From: Paenibacillus yonginensis
GTDB taxonomy: Bacteria > Bacillota > Bacilli > Paenibacillales > Paenibacillaceae
DNA: 64,000 bases
NCBI RefSeq assembly: GCF_001685395.1
Contig: NZ_CP014167.1
Location: 1,183,501 to 1,247,500, forward strand
Direction: 5' to 3'
Shown here: in pieces, positions 8,565-16,627 of the stretch
How the letters are laid out: every line of letters begins with the position of its first letter
Position numbering within the stretch: position 1 is the first letter of the stretch
The notes under the pieces: model-generated
What the model saw: the letters and a program-made list of their open reading frames with translations, nothing else
What the model was told of the DNA's origin: nothing
Database searches by the model: none
Made by a program: the position numbers and the translations under genes

Positions 8565-8702
8565 ATGGCCATTGACCGTTTTATTCTGAGAAAGCTCGAA
8601 CAATGCGAGGAAGAAAAGATCAGACGCAATCTGCTGAACCTGTTTCTGATCCGGATCGAACAAGCCTGGCATAAAGAAGAAGCCCACAGAACGGCAGTGT
8701 AA
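8565..8702 (+). CDS. Small protein, 45 aa, function unknown
   Basis: An ORF of 45 codons starts at ATG 8565 behind GAGGGGGG and encodes MAIDRFILRKLEQCEEEKIR and 25 further residues, rich in charged amino acids and likely one long amphipathic helix. The strong ribosome site, the preceding palindrome and a terminator-like hairpin overlapping the 3' end suggest that it is a real gene. It is too short for family recognition. Confidence 0.55.
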   Translation: MAIDRFILRKLEQCEEEKIRRNLLNLFLIRIEQAWHKEEAHRTAV

Positions 8703-8720
8703 CCGTAAGCTGCGGGCTTC
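8679..8720 (+). terminator. Terminator-like hairpin
   Basis: Imperfect arms GAAGCCCaCAG and CTGcGGGCTTC flank the end of the 45-aa ORF. The downstream T-run is poor (CTTCCTC), so its efficiency is uncertain. Confidence 0.4.
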
Positions 8721-8789
8721 CTCAAACTCCTAACAGAATGCAATCAAATCTGCTTTCCAAGTCTACTTTCCCTATTTAATGAAGAAAGA

Positions 8790-9029
8790 TTAGTAAAGCG
8801 ATAGCGCCAAGGAATCAAATTCGCTTTTGCTGTGCAGAATGGCTTCCGAACCTTCGATTTCAATGCTAATCAAAGAAGTCAAACACTTTTTCAGCGCTTG
8901 CTTGCCGTTGCGAATTTTATGATCGAGCGCGTTTGTCAGCAATTTAAGAGTACGTTGCATAGGTTGTTTGTTCTCGGAGCTGAAATAGACGGGAATGAGT
9001 TTGTTATCAAAATGAATGACCGTTTTCAC
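8790..9029 (-). CDS. Hypothetical protein, 79 aa
   Basis: The likely start is GTG 9029 (product VKTVIHFDNKLIPVYF), because GAGGTG lies six bases before it; the longer frame beginning at 9110 has no comparable site. The protein is lysine-rich, with alternating strand-like (IPVYF, LISIEIEG) and helical (LKLLTNALDHKIRNGKQALKKCL) segments and no membrane helix. Codon use is more AT-rich than in neighbouring genes, which may point to recent acquisition or low expression. No family is recognised. Confidence 0.5.
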   Translation of the reverse strand: MKTVIHFDNKLIPVYFSSENKQPMQRTLKLLTNALDHKIRNGKQALKKCLTSLISIEIEGSEAILHSKSEFDSLALSLY

Positions 9030-9418
9030 TCTAATCACCTCTATAGTTTTAATTTCATTAATTAAATTGTAAAACCTTTTGCTTAAAACTAGCTTAAGAA
9101 AATATAACAAATTGATTAAATACTAGAAGGAGACGGCGCTGGGTCGTCTCTTCTTGCTGTTTGTTTACCCTTTGCCGAGGGCAACGACACTTTTTTTCAG
9201 CTCGCTATACTTTAGTAACGAATGAAGCTGCCGCTTGGTTTCGTTTTTTTTAGAAGATTAGGTGAAAAAATAGTGAACGAGGGAAAGAACATTCTTCATA
9301 GAATTAGTCTGCGTCTTGAGCTGTTTCTCCCCCAAAAAAAGAAGAAGCCCGCAGCTTCAGCTTTCAATCGCTGAACTGCAGGCCTCCCGGGGTAAATCAA
9401 TCAGATGGTTTCGGTTGT
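9030..9418. other. Intergenic stretch, 389 bp
   Basis: This AT-rich stretch holds the 5' region of the minus-strand hypothetical gene (9030-9120), a short GAGACG/CGTCTC hairpin (9130-9150) and the terminator of the GxGYxYP gene at its right end. No convincing ORF was found. Confidence 0.6.
9334..9383 (-). terminator. Intrinsic terminator of the GxGYxYP gene
   Basis: On the minus strand a 14-bp stem with one mismatch (arms 9370-9383 and 9347-9361) is followed by a T-rich tail corresponding to the A-run at 9334-9340. Confidence 0.75.
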
Positions 9419-11485
9419 TTAAGGCTTGACAGGAAGTCCGTTCGCTTCGCGAATGAGGGAGAAATATTGATCGCCCCTTACAATTTCGAATTCCGGTCCC
9501 AGCTCTTTAGTCATGGCGGCGACATCCGATGGTGTCAGGCTCCAGGCCAGCAGTCCGAGCGAGACGAACAATGGGGATTTGCCATCCCAGCCGGCTTTGG
9601 CTTGCTCCAGAATGCGGAGGCCATCCTGAACGGTGCTGATGCCCTGAATGGTTGATACCGGCAGGGACTGATTCAGAATATCAACTCCATAGCGATCTTC
9701 CCAGCTCAGGAACAGTCCTGGCGCCTTGTAATACTGCTCATAGTCCTTGGCGTAGGAGGAGCCTAGCGGCACGTTCTCCCCGTTGATCCGGTTAAGCACA
9801 TACGTGAGATTCATACCGGATTTCTGCAGATATTTGTAGGATTGCTTCAGAAAATCATCAAAGCTCGCTTGAGGCCAGGCTGACGGATAAAAATATCCTG
9901 CTCCGGAAGGTCCAGCCATCATGAAATCGTTCGCGGTAGCCGTCTTCTGGTAATAGTTGAGAATGGCTGGAGCCGCGTCATACAGCAGCGGGCTAGAGGT
10001 CCAGTTGATCGGAACCTGGCCGCGGGCCGGATCGTCCCATAAAATACGCATGCGATGCTGATTGTATTGGAAATTGTCGCCTTCGCTGAACGTGTAGGTC
10101 ACATAGATTTTATTGTCCAATTTAGGGTTGGCTGGCGTTTGCGGACGGGTTGGCTGTATTTGGGTGCCGGAGAAGACGGTCATGTTGGAGAACCAGTCGG
10201 CGGCCAGCACATAAACGCCGTGATTGGAGGTCACCTCCACAGAGTTGAACTCGCCGGCTGTATCATTGCTGAACCAGCCGAGATAAGGTGTGCCCGGTTT
10301 AACGCTGGAAAGGATTTTTTCAAACAAAGCTTTCTGCTTCGGATCGTTCACTTCCAGCCAGAATACCATCGCTTTGTTGGCAACCGCGTAGTCGCGCAGG
10401 TAGCCGTAAGGCTCCTTCTGTTCGGAGGAGAGCGGCTGAACGTTGCCGGCGGACACTTTATATTGGTTCCACATAACAACGGAAGCCGTCAGCTCCTGAG
10501 TTCCAGCCGGAGGTGTGAACCGGTAAACAAAATAATTTCCGCCATCGGCAAAACGGTGCCCGCCATCCCCGGCGGAAATCTGCGAGCCTTGACGGTCGTA
10601 CAGGAAGGGTTCTTCTTCCGGCGTGCCCGGAACAAATTGAGCAATGATCTTGCCGTCCGCTTTGACGGTAATCTCATGTACGGCCGATCCCCAGCCATCC
10701 TGCGTAAAGGCATCGTCAAAACGCAGATATACGGAATCATTACCTAAGAAGCGGGTCAGATCCAGATCATAGGAAGCCTTGTTGCTGGCATCGCGGATTT
10801 GCTCCGTTTCCTGGGCGATTGTCTCAAACGATTCGGGCAGGCCCGGCGGAATTTTGATGGAGGTGTCGGGGCTTAAGCCGACCAGCATCCGATGGGTTGT
10901 CTGGTTCCACAGATGTTCGTATTGCCAGGTGTAAGCGTCCAGCCGGTCCTTGAATTTGCCGCGTAAATCTTCAAGCACCTTCAGCTTATAGGGAGCGGCT
11001 TGCAGCTTGGCAGCCAGTTCAGGTCCGGCGACGACAGCGTCTTTCAGCCCTGCCAGGGTTGTCGCCACGTTGATGGAGTCCGGAACCTGCGGATCATAAA
11101 TAATCAGGCCTTTGACTTCGTTTTTGTATTTCTTAACAAGCTGCCATGGATCCTTGTGCAGAACATAAGGAACGTGGAGATCGTTCAGCCAGGTTGTTTT
11201 GCCCTCTTCTTCGTTCTCCAGCAAATAAATCCGAGGTTCCGCACGGTTTACGATGCCCTGCAAGGTACTCAGCAGCAGCCGGATATCGCCGGTTTCATCG
11301 ATCACATCGGCAACATCTAGATGTTTTACGTCTGCAAAGTTTGGAAGCGCTTGCGATAATGGCCAGCTAATTTGATTTTTTTTCGATAAAAGGGTAGAGG
11401 ATTGTGCAGATGTTGAGGTGTTGCCAAAGGTTAAAGACAATGTACAACAGATAACGAAACATGCAAACGCGATTTTTCGAATCAA
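9419..11485 (-). CDS. Secreted GxGYxYP-family putative glycoside hydrolase
   Basis: The 688-residue protein starts with TTG at 11485 (GAGGTGA site ten bases upstream). It has a signal peptide (residues 1 to about 27, a hydrophobic core ending TSAQS) and, near residue 525, the family-defining motif GPSGAGYFYP. GxGYxYP proteins are putative carbohydrate-active enzymes with an N-terminal domain and a catalytic-like domain; their activity is not established as far as I know. It is divergent from the GntR-type regulator and from the mannosidase operon, whose substrate it may degrade outside the cell. It has its own promoter (11605-11634) and terminator. Confidence 0.85.
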   Translation of the reverse strand: MIRKIAFACFVICCTLSLTFGNTSTSAQSSTLLSKKNQISWPLSQALPNFADVKHLDVADVIDETGDIRLLLSTLQGIVNRAEPRIYLLENEEEGKTTWLNDLHVPYVLHKDPWQLVKKYKNEVKGLIIYDPQVPDSINVATTLAGLKDAVVAGPELAAKLQAAPYKLKVLEDLRGKFKDRLDAYTWQYEHLWNQTTHRMLVGLSPDTSIKIPPGLPESFETIAQETEQIRDASNKASYDLDLTRFLGNDSVYLRFDDAFTQDGWGSAVHEITVKADGKIIAQFVPGTPEEEPFLYDRQGSQISAGDGGHRFADGGNYFVYRFTPPAGTQELTASVVMWNQYKVSAGNVQPLSSEQKEPYGYLRDYAVANKAMVFWLEVNDPKQKALFEKILSSVKPGTPYLGWFSNDTAGEFNSVEVTSNHGVYVLAADWFSNMTVFSGTQIQPTRPQTPANPKLDNKIYVTYTFSEGDNFQYNQHRMRILWDDPARGQVPINWTSSPLLYDAAPAILNYYQKTATANDFMMAGPSGAGYFYPSAWPQASFDDFLKQSYKYLQKSGMNLTYVLNRINGENVPLGSSYAKDYEQYYKAPGLFLSWEDRYGVDILNQSLPVSTIQGISTVQDGLRILEQAKAGWDGKSPLFVSLGLLAWSLTPSDVAAMTKELGPEFEIVRGDQYFSLIREANGLPVKP

Positions 11486-11604
11486 GTTCGTTCACCTCAT
11501 GTCCTCGTATTGGGGGCCATCGTTTGGAGATTTCCGTCAGCCAGGCACAAGTTCCCTCCTTTCCGGCCGTCATTTACAGGTACAAACGACAACGCCTGAT
11601 GAAT

Positions 11605-11634
11605 ATGTTAAATATATCTAATATGTATTGTCAA
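11605..11634 (-). promoter_or_regulatory. Promoter of the GxGYxYP gene with putative regulator site
   Basis: Minus-strand TTGACA (11629-11634) is 18 bases from TAACAT (11605-11610). The spacer contains ACATATTAGATATA (11613-11626), which resembles sites in the two plus-strand promoters of this island. Confidence 0.55.
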
Positions 11635-11658
11635 GTAAGTGTCCAAGCTTTCAAGTCA

Positions 11659-11685
11659 TTGACTAAATGACATAAATGATATAAC
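11659..11685 (+). promoter_or_regulatory. Promoter/operator region of the GntR-type regulator
   Basis: TTGACT (11659-11664) and TATAAC (11680-11685) are separated by only 15 bases, a short spacer. The element ACATAAATGATATA (11670-11683) covers it and resembles the sites at 11613, 13085 and 13108, suggesting autoregulation. Confidence 0.4.
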
Positions 11686-11724
11686 GTAAAGACAGGAAAG
11701 AGAGAAACAAGTGAGGAGATCCAT

Positions 11725-12969
11725 ATGATGCGAAACGAACGAAAACCGTTATATATGCAGATTCAGCAGTATTTTAAAGACTTGATCCTCAGCGGAAAGC
11801 TGAAAGAAGACGATAAAATCCCTTCAGAGAAGGAATTGATGGACCAGTTTGATGTCAGCCGGATCACCGTAGCGAACGCGCTGACGCAGCTGGCGAAGGA
11901 CGGGTGGATTTACCGTATTCCGGGCAAAGGCAGCTTTGTCAGCGAAGGCATCGGCGAGCTGGTGCCCCGTCACAGCCAGCAAGAGGCAGGAGCCGTGGGG
12001 CATCCGGAAGGCGTTGGAGCGGGCTTTTCGCAGCCCGAGGGAACATTTGCCGCGAACGGAGAACACACGCTGCTTGGAGCCGAGACCTATCCTTATACGG
12101 GCGAGACCTCCAAAACGATCGGACTGGTTATGCCGCAGCTCGTAGATTATTTCGCCATTCGTCTGCTGCAGGGGATCAATAACATTATTGAAAACAGTCC
12201 ATACACCCTCCAGATCGTGTTGACGTACAATTCCATCGACCGGGAGAAAGCGGCGATACGCGATCTGATTCGCAAAGGCGCCTCCGGATTGATCATTTTT
12301 CCCTCGGATGCGGAAATGTACAACGAGGAGATTTTGTCCCTGAAGCTGCAAGGATTCCCGTTTGTGCTGATTGACCGTTATCTGCCAGGCGTAGCCACTA
12401 ACGTGGCGCGCAGCGACGGATTGATTGGCGGACAGCTGGCCGTTGATTATTTGTGGGAGCTTGGACACCGCGACATCGCTATCTGCTCCGATTCCCCGCT
12501 GCCGACCATTACGGTTGAGGACCGGATCAACGGTTATATGGAGGCCTTGAAGCAGAAAGAAGCGATGATTAATCCCGCTTTGATCTTAACCGATTTCAAA
12601 GTGGATTACAGCGGAATCGACAAGAAGCACCCTTTGTACCGTTTTATCAAAAATCAAATCGCTACCGCCTATATTACGCTGAACGGCCGGCTTGGCCTGC
12701 ACATTTATTCCATATGCAAGGAGCTTGGCCTCAAGGTGCCGGAGGATGTCTCCATCCTGACGTTTGATGATCCGTCTCCAGGCTTGCACGAGTGGATTTA
12801 TTTCTCGCATATCTCGCAGTCGGAAATCGAGATGGGAGAGGCGGCGGCCAACCTTTTGCTGGAGCTGTTCGAGAACAACGAACCTAAAGATCAAGGTTAT
12901 ACCAAGGTAATCCTCCAGCCTAAATTGATCGAAAGTCAATCGACGGGGCCGCTGCGAAGACAACAATAA
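11725..12969 (+). CDS. GntR-HTH/LacI-type transcriptional regulator of the glycan island
   Basis: This 414-residue protein has an N-terminal GntR winged helix (residues about 5-75; KIPSEKELMDQFDVSRITVANALTQL is split by the recognition helix) and, after a low-complexity linker, a periplasmic-binding-protein-like sensor domain (about 130-400; KTIGLVMPQLVDYF, GASGLIIFPSDAE, DRINGYMEAL). The same architecture is found in AraR of B. subtilis, a sugar-responsive repressor. It lies between the divergent GxGYxYP gene and the ABC/mannosidase operon and probably represses both until a glycan-derived sugar binds. ATG 11725 has an AGGAG site. Confidence 0.88.
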   Translation: MMRNERKPLYMQIQQYFKDLILSGKLKEDDKIPSEKELMDQFDVSRITVANALTQLAKDGWIYRIPGKGSFVSEGIGELVPRHSQQEAGAVGHPEGVGAGFSQPEGTFAANGEHTLLGAETYPYTGETSKTIGLVMPQLVDYFAIRLLQGINNIIENSPYTLQIVLTYNSIDREKAAIRDLIRKGASGLIIFPSDAEMYNEEILSLKLQGFPFVLIDRYLPGVATNVARSDGLIGGQLAVDYLWELGHRDIAICSDSPLPTITVEDRINGYMEALKQKEAMINPALILTDFKVDYSGIDKKHPLYRFIKNQIATAYITLNGRLGLHIYSICKELGLKVPEDVSILTFDDPSPGLHEWIYFSHISQSEIEMGEAAANLLLELFENNEPKDQGYTKVILQPKLIESQSTGPLRRQQ

Positions 12970-13076
12970 TTTCGCGGACGGCAAGCTGCGCCGGGAAGAA
13001 ATCCTTCAATGCTTGATTAATCGCAAAGACACTTGCCCTCCAGGAGCAGGTGTCTTTTTTTTGAAAAAAATCAGCA

Positions 13077-13124
13077 ATAAATGACATATATTATCTTGAC
13101 TTAAATGACATAAATAATTATATT
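13077..13124 (+). promoter_or_regulatory. Operon promoter with two putative operator sites
   Basis: TTGACT (13096-13101), a 17-base spacer and TATATT (13119-13124) precede the permease gene. AAATGACATATATTAT (upstream, 13079-13094) and AAATGACATAAATAAT (inside the spacer, 13103-13118) are near-direct repeats and match the element at the regulator's own promoter. Confidence 0.65.
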
Positions 13125-13198
13125 TAATAATACAATTTGATTAGTTGTTTCACACAGGCTCTTACAGAAATGAAATCAGTAGGGAGGTTGCTTGGACT

Positions 13199-14197
13199 AT
13201 GGAGAAAACGGCAGGACGGGAGGGAAGGCCCTCTTTCAACCGGCGTATGGGCAGACATAAGGATGCCTGGATCGCAGCCGTAATTCTGGTTCCGATGTTT
13301 CTGTTTTGGCTGGTGGTATCGGGTTTTCCAACCTTGTTTGGTTTTGCGCTCGGCTTTTTTGAGTGGATCGGGCTGGCGGATACGCCCAACTTTATCTGGT
13401 TTGACAATTTTATCGACTTCTTCAAAAACCCGGTCTATACGGATGCCTTATGGAGGTCGATATGGCTTGGCGGCCTCGTCACATTCATCACGCTGGCTGC
13501 GGGTTTCGGGGCGGCGCTGCTGATGAATATGCCGCTTTTCGGCAAAGGCTTCTATCGCTCGATTTGGTACATTCCGGCAGTTACGGCGACGGTGGCCACC
13601 ACGCAGGTATTTAACATTTTTCTGGATACCAATAACGGCGTGATCAACAACATCCTTAAAGCGATGGGCAAAGAACCGATCGTGTGGCAGTATTCCGTTG
13701 GCTGGGGCATTTTCTGGATCGTGGTTTATTCGGTCTGGAAAGGCGTGGGAGGAGCGGCGCTGATCTGGCTGGCGGGACTGCAATCCGTCGACGTCTCGCT
13801 TTATGAAGCGGCCGAAATCGACGGGGCTGGTCGTCTTAACAAGCTGCGGTATGTCACCTTGCCAGGCTTGAAGCCGATCGCGACCTATATCGTGATCACC
13901 AGCCTGATCGGCGCGATTCAAATTTATGAACAGGTGCTGTTTATTACCAACGGCGGGCCATACGGGCAGACGGAAGTGCTGGTCTTCCGGATTTACCGCG
14001 ACGGGTTCTGGGATTTCAATCTCGGCATGGCCGGAGCGTCTTCTCTGATTATGGCTTTGATCGTCATGGTGGCCACCGTACTGTATTACAATTGGTCAAC
14101 CAAATCCGACAAACGGACGACGATACCGATTAAGCCGGTAATACGCAAAGGAAAGAGGGGGGAGAGCCATGTCCGCAACGCGAAAGGAGAATTTTAA
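13199..14197 (+). CDS. Sugar ABC transporter permease 1 (UgpA/LacF-like)
   Basis: The 332-residue protein has six membrane helices and the EAA loop motif (VSLYEAAEIDGAGRLNKLRYVTLP, in two halves around residue 210) that docks on the ATPase. ATG 13199 is preferred to the upstream TTG at 13145 because AGGGAGG is nearby, though the spacing of about 11 bases is long. It belongs to carbohydrate uptake transporter family 1, which imports oligosaccharides. The next permease gene overlaps it by 29 bases. No ATPase gene is in the operon, so a shared MsmX-type ATPase encoded elsewhere is expected. Confidence 0.9.
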   Translation: MEKTAGREGRPSFNRRMGRHKDAWIAAVILVPMFLFWLVVSGFPTLFGFALGFFEWIGLADTPNFIWFDNFIDFFKNPVYTDALWRSIWLGGLVTFITLAAGFGAALLMNMPLFGKGFYRSIWYIPAVTATVATTQVFNIFLDTNNGVINNILKAMGKEPIVWQYSVGWGIFWIVVYSVWKGVGGAALIWLAGLQSVDVSLYEAAEIDGAGRLNKLRYVTLPGLKPIATYIVITSLIGAIQIYEQVLFITNGGPYGQTEVLVFRIYRDGFWDFNLGMAGASSLIMALIVMVATVLYYNWSTKSDKRTTIPIKPVIRKGKRGESHVRNAKGEF

Positions 14198-15092
14198 AAA
14201 TCAGTTCAAACCCGCTTACCTCATTGGACATATTCTGCTGCTTGGCATTGGCCTTATTTTGCTCTACCCATTGATCTTTATGGTGCTAGCCGGGTTCTTT
14301 ACGAAAACGGAGTTTACATCCACTGTACTAAGCATATTTCCGATTCCCAAGCAACCGACTCTGGAAAACTTCAAAGAGCTCATTATAGGCTCGGCGGATT
14401 CCTCGGTGGCCATGTATTTCAGAAATTCAGTCATCCGGACTGTTTACAATACGCTGTGGGCTATATTGACTTCGTTCCTGGCCGGTTACGTATTTGCCCG
14501 CTTGAAATTCAAAGGGCGTGAAGCGATCTTCCTGATTCTGCTGGCGACACAAATGATTCCGGGCACGCTGGCCATTATCCCGACTTATCTGGAGTTCGCC
14601 AGATTTCCGTTTGCCGGGGGGAATAACCCGTTTACCGGAGGAACAGGGATACTCAACTCTTGGTGGGTTTATTTGATTGGCGGCCCTAGCATCAATATAA
14701 TGGGCACCTTCCTGGTGAAGCAGTCGCTGGAGAAAGTGCCGCTGGAGATCGACGAGGCGGCGATTATGGACGGGGCCGGCACTTTCCGGCTGATCTTTCA
14801 AATTCTGTTCCCGCTGCAGCTCCCGATTATGGCTTTTATCGCGATCACGACGGCGCTGGGAACCTGGAATGACTTCATTACCCCTTTCTTTTATACAACC
14901 AGCGATAACTTGCAAACGCTTCCAGCAGCCATTACGCGGATTTCATCCGTTGGGGCCAGCCCGGGTGCTGTAATCGATTATCCGATGATCATCACCTTAA
15001 GCATGGGGATCACGATTCCGGCCCTGCTTATCTTCGCTTTTTTCCAAAAATACATCGTCCAAGGCTTGGCCAATACCGGTATCAAAGGATAA
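14169..15092 (+). CDS. Sugar ABC transporter permease 2 (UgpE/LacG-like)
   Basis: The 307-residue inner-membrane subunit has six hydrophobic segments and the EAA motif (PLEIDEAAIMDGAGTFRLIF) near residue 195. It starts at ATG 14169 behind a GAGGGGGGAGAG site inside the end of permease 1, indicating translational coupling. It pairs with permease 1 to form the importer channel and delivers substrate captured by the lipoprotein encoded next. Confidence 0.9.
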   Translation: MSATRKENFKNQFKPAYLIGHILLLGIGLILLYPLIFMVLAGFFTKTEFTSTVLSIFPIPKQPTLENFKELIIGSADSSVAMYFRNSVIRTVYNTLWAILTSFLAGYVFARLKFKGREAIFLILLATQMIPGTLAIIPTYLEFARFPFAGGNNPFTGGTGILNSWWVYLIGGPSINIMGTFLVKQSLEKVPLEIDEAAIMDGAGTFRLIFQILFPLQLPIMAFIAITTALGTWNDFITPFFYTTSDNLQTLPAAITRISSVGASPGAVIDYPMIITLSMGITIPALLIFAFFQKYIVQGLANTGIKG

Positions 15093-15136
15093 TGATCCTT
15101 TTGCATACACATTCAAAATGTCAGGGAGGGTTCAGC

Positions 15137-16603
15137 ATGTTAAAGAAAAAAATGTCCTTGATTATTCTTTCGTTTATGCTCACTGTTGGTTTGACCGCTT
15201 GCGGAGGAGGAGGGGGCGGTGGCGGAAATGCCCAAGGCAGTGACCAGCCGGCGGACAGCCAGAGCGCGGACAGCTCCGGAAAGGATACTTCTTCGCCAGG
15301 AGGCACAACGATCACTGTGCTGAACGAAGGTGCGGTCGCCGTCGGCGTGGGTGCGCTGAGCGATTTGCTGGAGAAGAAAAAGAAGTCGCTCATCGCTGAT
15401 GAAGCGCAGAATCCGCGAGTTGTAGCGGAAGATTTCAGCTATACGCCCGGAAGTCCGCTCAAGGCAGCCGTCTTCCCGTATTTCTACCAGTCGATCATGC
15501 TCAAGAAAATGCAGGAGCAAAACGTCACGGTGAAGATGGAGGATTGGGGCTGGGGCGAACAGCTGATTCAAAAAGAAACGGCCGGTTTCCTGGCGAAAAA
15601 CATACCGGATATTATCGTCGGGGAAACCCAAATGCCGGGTTTTGCCCAGCAGGGCCTGCTTGAGCCGTTCCCGGACGATATGGCGCAGGAAATCCGCGAC
15701 AACGTGGCGCCGGCAGCCTGGAAACCGATGGAGTACGACGGAAAGATTTACGGCTTTGCTTCCCAGCCGGGCGTAAGCAGCCTGTTCTGGAACAAAAAGC
15801 TGGTTAAGGAAGCAGGGCTTGACTCGGACAAAGCACCGACCACCTGGGATGAACTGCTTGCGGACGTGCAGAAAGTAACAGAGGCCGGGAAGGGCAAATT
15901 TTACGGCGGGGGCGTCTACGCCGGACCAAACGCAGGCGGCTATTTGCGATACGGAACGCTTATAGTCATCAATGGCGGCGGCTTTGCGGATGATCAAGGC
16001 CAGCCGACCTTTAACTCCGATGCCAATGTAGAAACCGTTAAATTCCTGAAGCAGCTGAACGCGGCCCATCCGGCTGGCCTCATGGCCAACACGAATGAAG
16101 GAACGTATTTCGATGCGTTCAAAAAAGGGCAAATTGCTTATTTGATCGACGGACCTTGGCGTGCGGTTGAAAGCTCGCAAATCGGCATTGATTACGGCAT
16201 GGCTCAAATCCCGCTTTCACCAAAGGGCAAGCCGGGCAACCTTACGATCGGCGCGGCCTTCCATTCGGTGCCGAAGGATGCCAAAAACAAAGAAGCCGCT
16301 TTTGCTTATATCCGTGCGATGTACAGCGAGGATATCCAGCAGCTGATCGCCGATACGGGCGTCCGTTCGCCGGTGCTCAAATCCGTTGCCGAGAAGGATG
16401 AATACAAGACTGACCATCCTGAAATGTACCAGCACTATTTGGCCATGTCCGGCAATGTGCAGGGACTGCCGACTTTTGCCAAGGAAGACTCCAAAGTCTG
16501 GCAGCTGTTTGGTGACGCGGTAACCAAATCGCTGATGACGAACGGCGATATCAAGTCGATTCTGGACGATGCGCAGAAGAGAGCGGAGGCCATAACGAAA
16601 TAA
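15137..16603 (+). CDS. Sugar-binding lipoprotein of the ABC importer
   Basis: ATG 15137 follows GGGAGGG; the upstream in-frame ATG at 15092 lacks a site and would disrupt the signal peptide. The 488-residue product has a lipoprotein signal with lipobox LTAC (Cys about residue 22) and a Gly/Ser-rich linker of about 30 residues. The rest is a family-1 extracellular solute-binding fold (AGLDSDKAPTTWDELL, KKGQIAYLIDGPWRA). An insert after the linker (about residues 50-110) precedes the usual first strand of the fold and is unusual. It feeds the two permeases encoded upstream. Confidence 0.88.
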   Translation: MLKKKMSLIILSFMLTVGLTACGGGGGGGGNAQGSDQPADSQSADSSGKDTSSPGGTTITVLNEGAVAVGVGALSDLLEKKKKSLIADEAQNPRVVAEDFSYTPGSPLKAAVFPYFYQSIMLKKMQEQNVTVKMEDWGWGEQLIQKETAGFLAKNIPDIIVGETQMPGFAQQGLLEPFPDDMAQEIRDNVAPAAWKPMEYDGKIYGFASQPGVSSLFWNKKLVKEAGLDSDKAPTTWDELLADVQKVTEAGKGKFYGGGVYAGPNAGGYLRYGTLIVINGGGFADDQGQPTFNSDANVETVKFLKQLNAAHPAGLMANTNEGTYFDAFKKGQIAYLIDGPWRAVESSQIGIDYGMAQIPLSPKGKPGNLTIGAAFHSVPKDAKNKEAAFAYIRAMYSEDIQQLIADTGVRSPVLKSVAEKDEYKTDHPEMYQHYLAMSGNVQGLPTFAKEDSKVWQLFGDAVTKSLMTNGDIKSILDDAQKRAEAITK

Positions 16604-16627
16604 ATTTCATTGAAAGAGTGATGCAGC

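Noticed and set aside
15140..16207. 355-codon minus-strand ORF
   Set aside because: It is antisense to the binding-lipoprotein gene, His/Arg-rich and without family resemblance; it arises from codon bias of the real gene.
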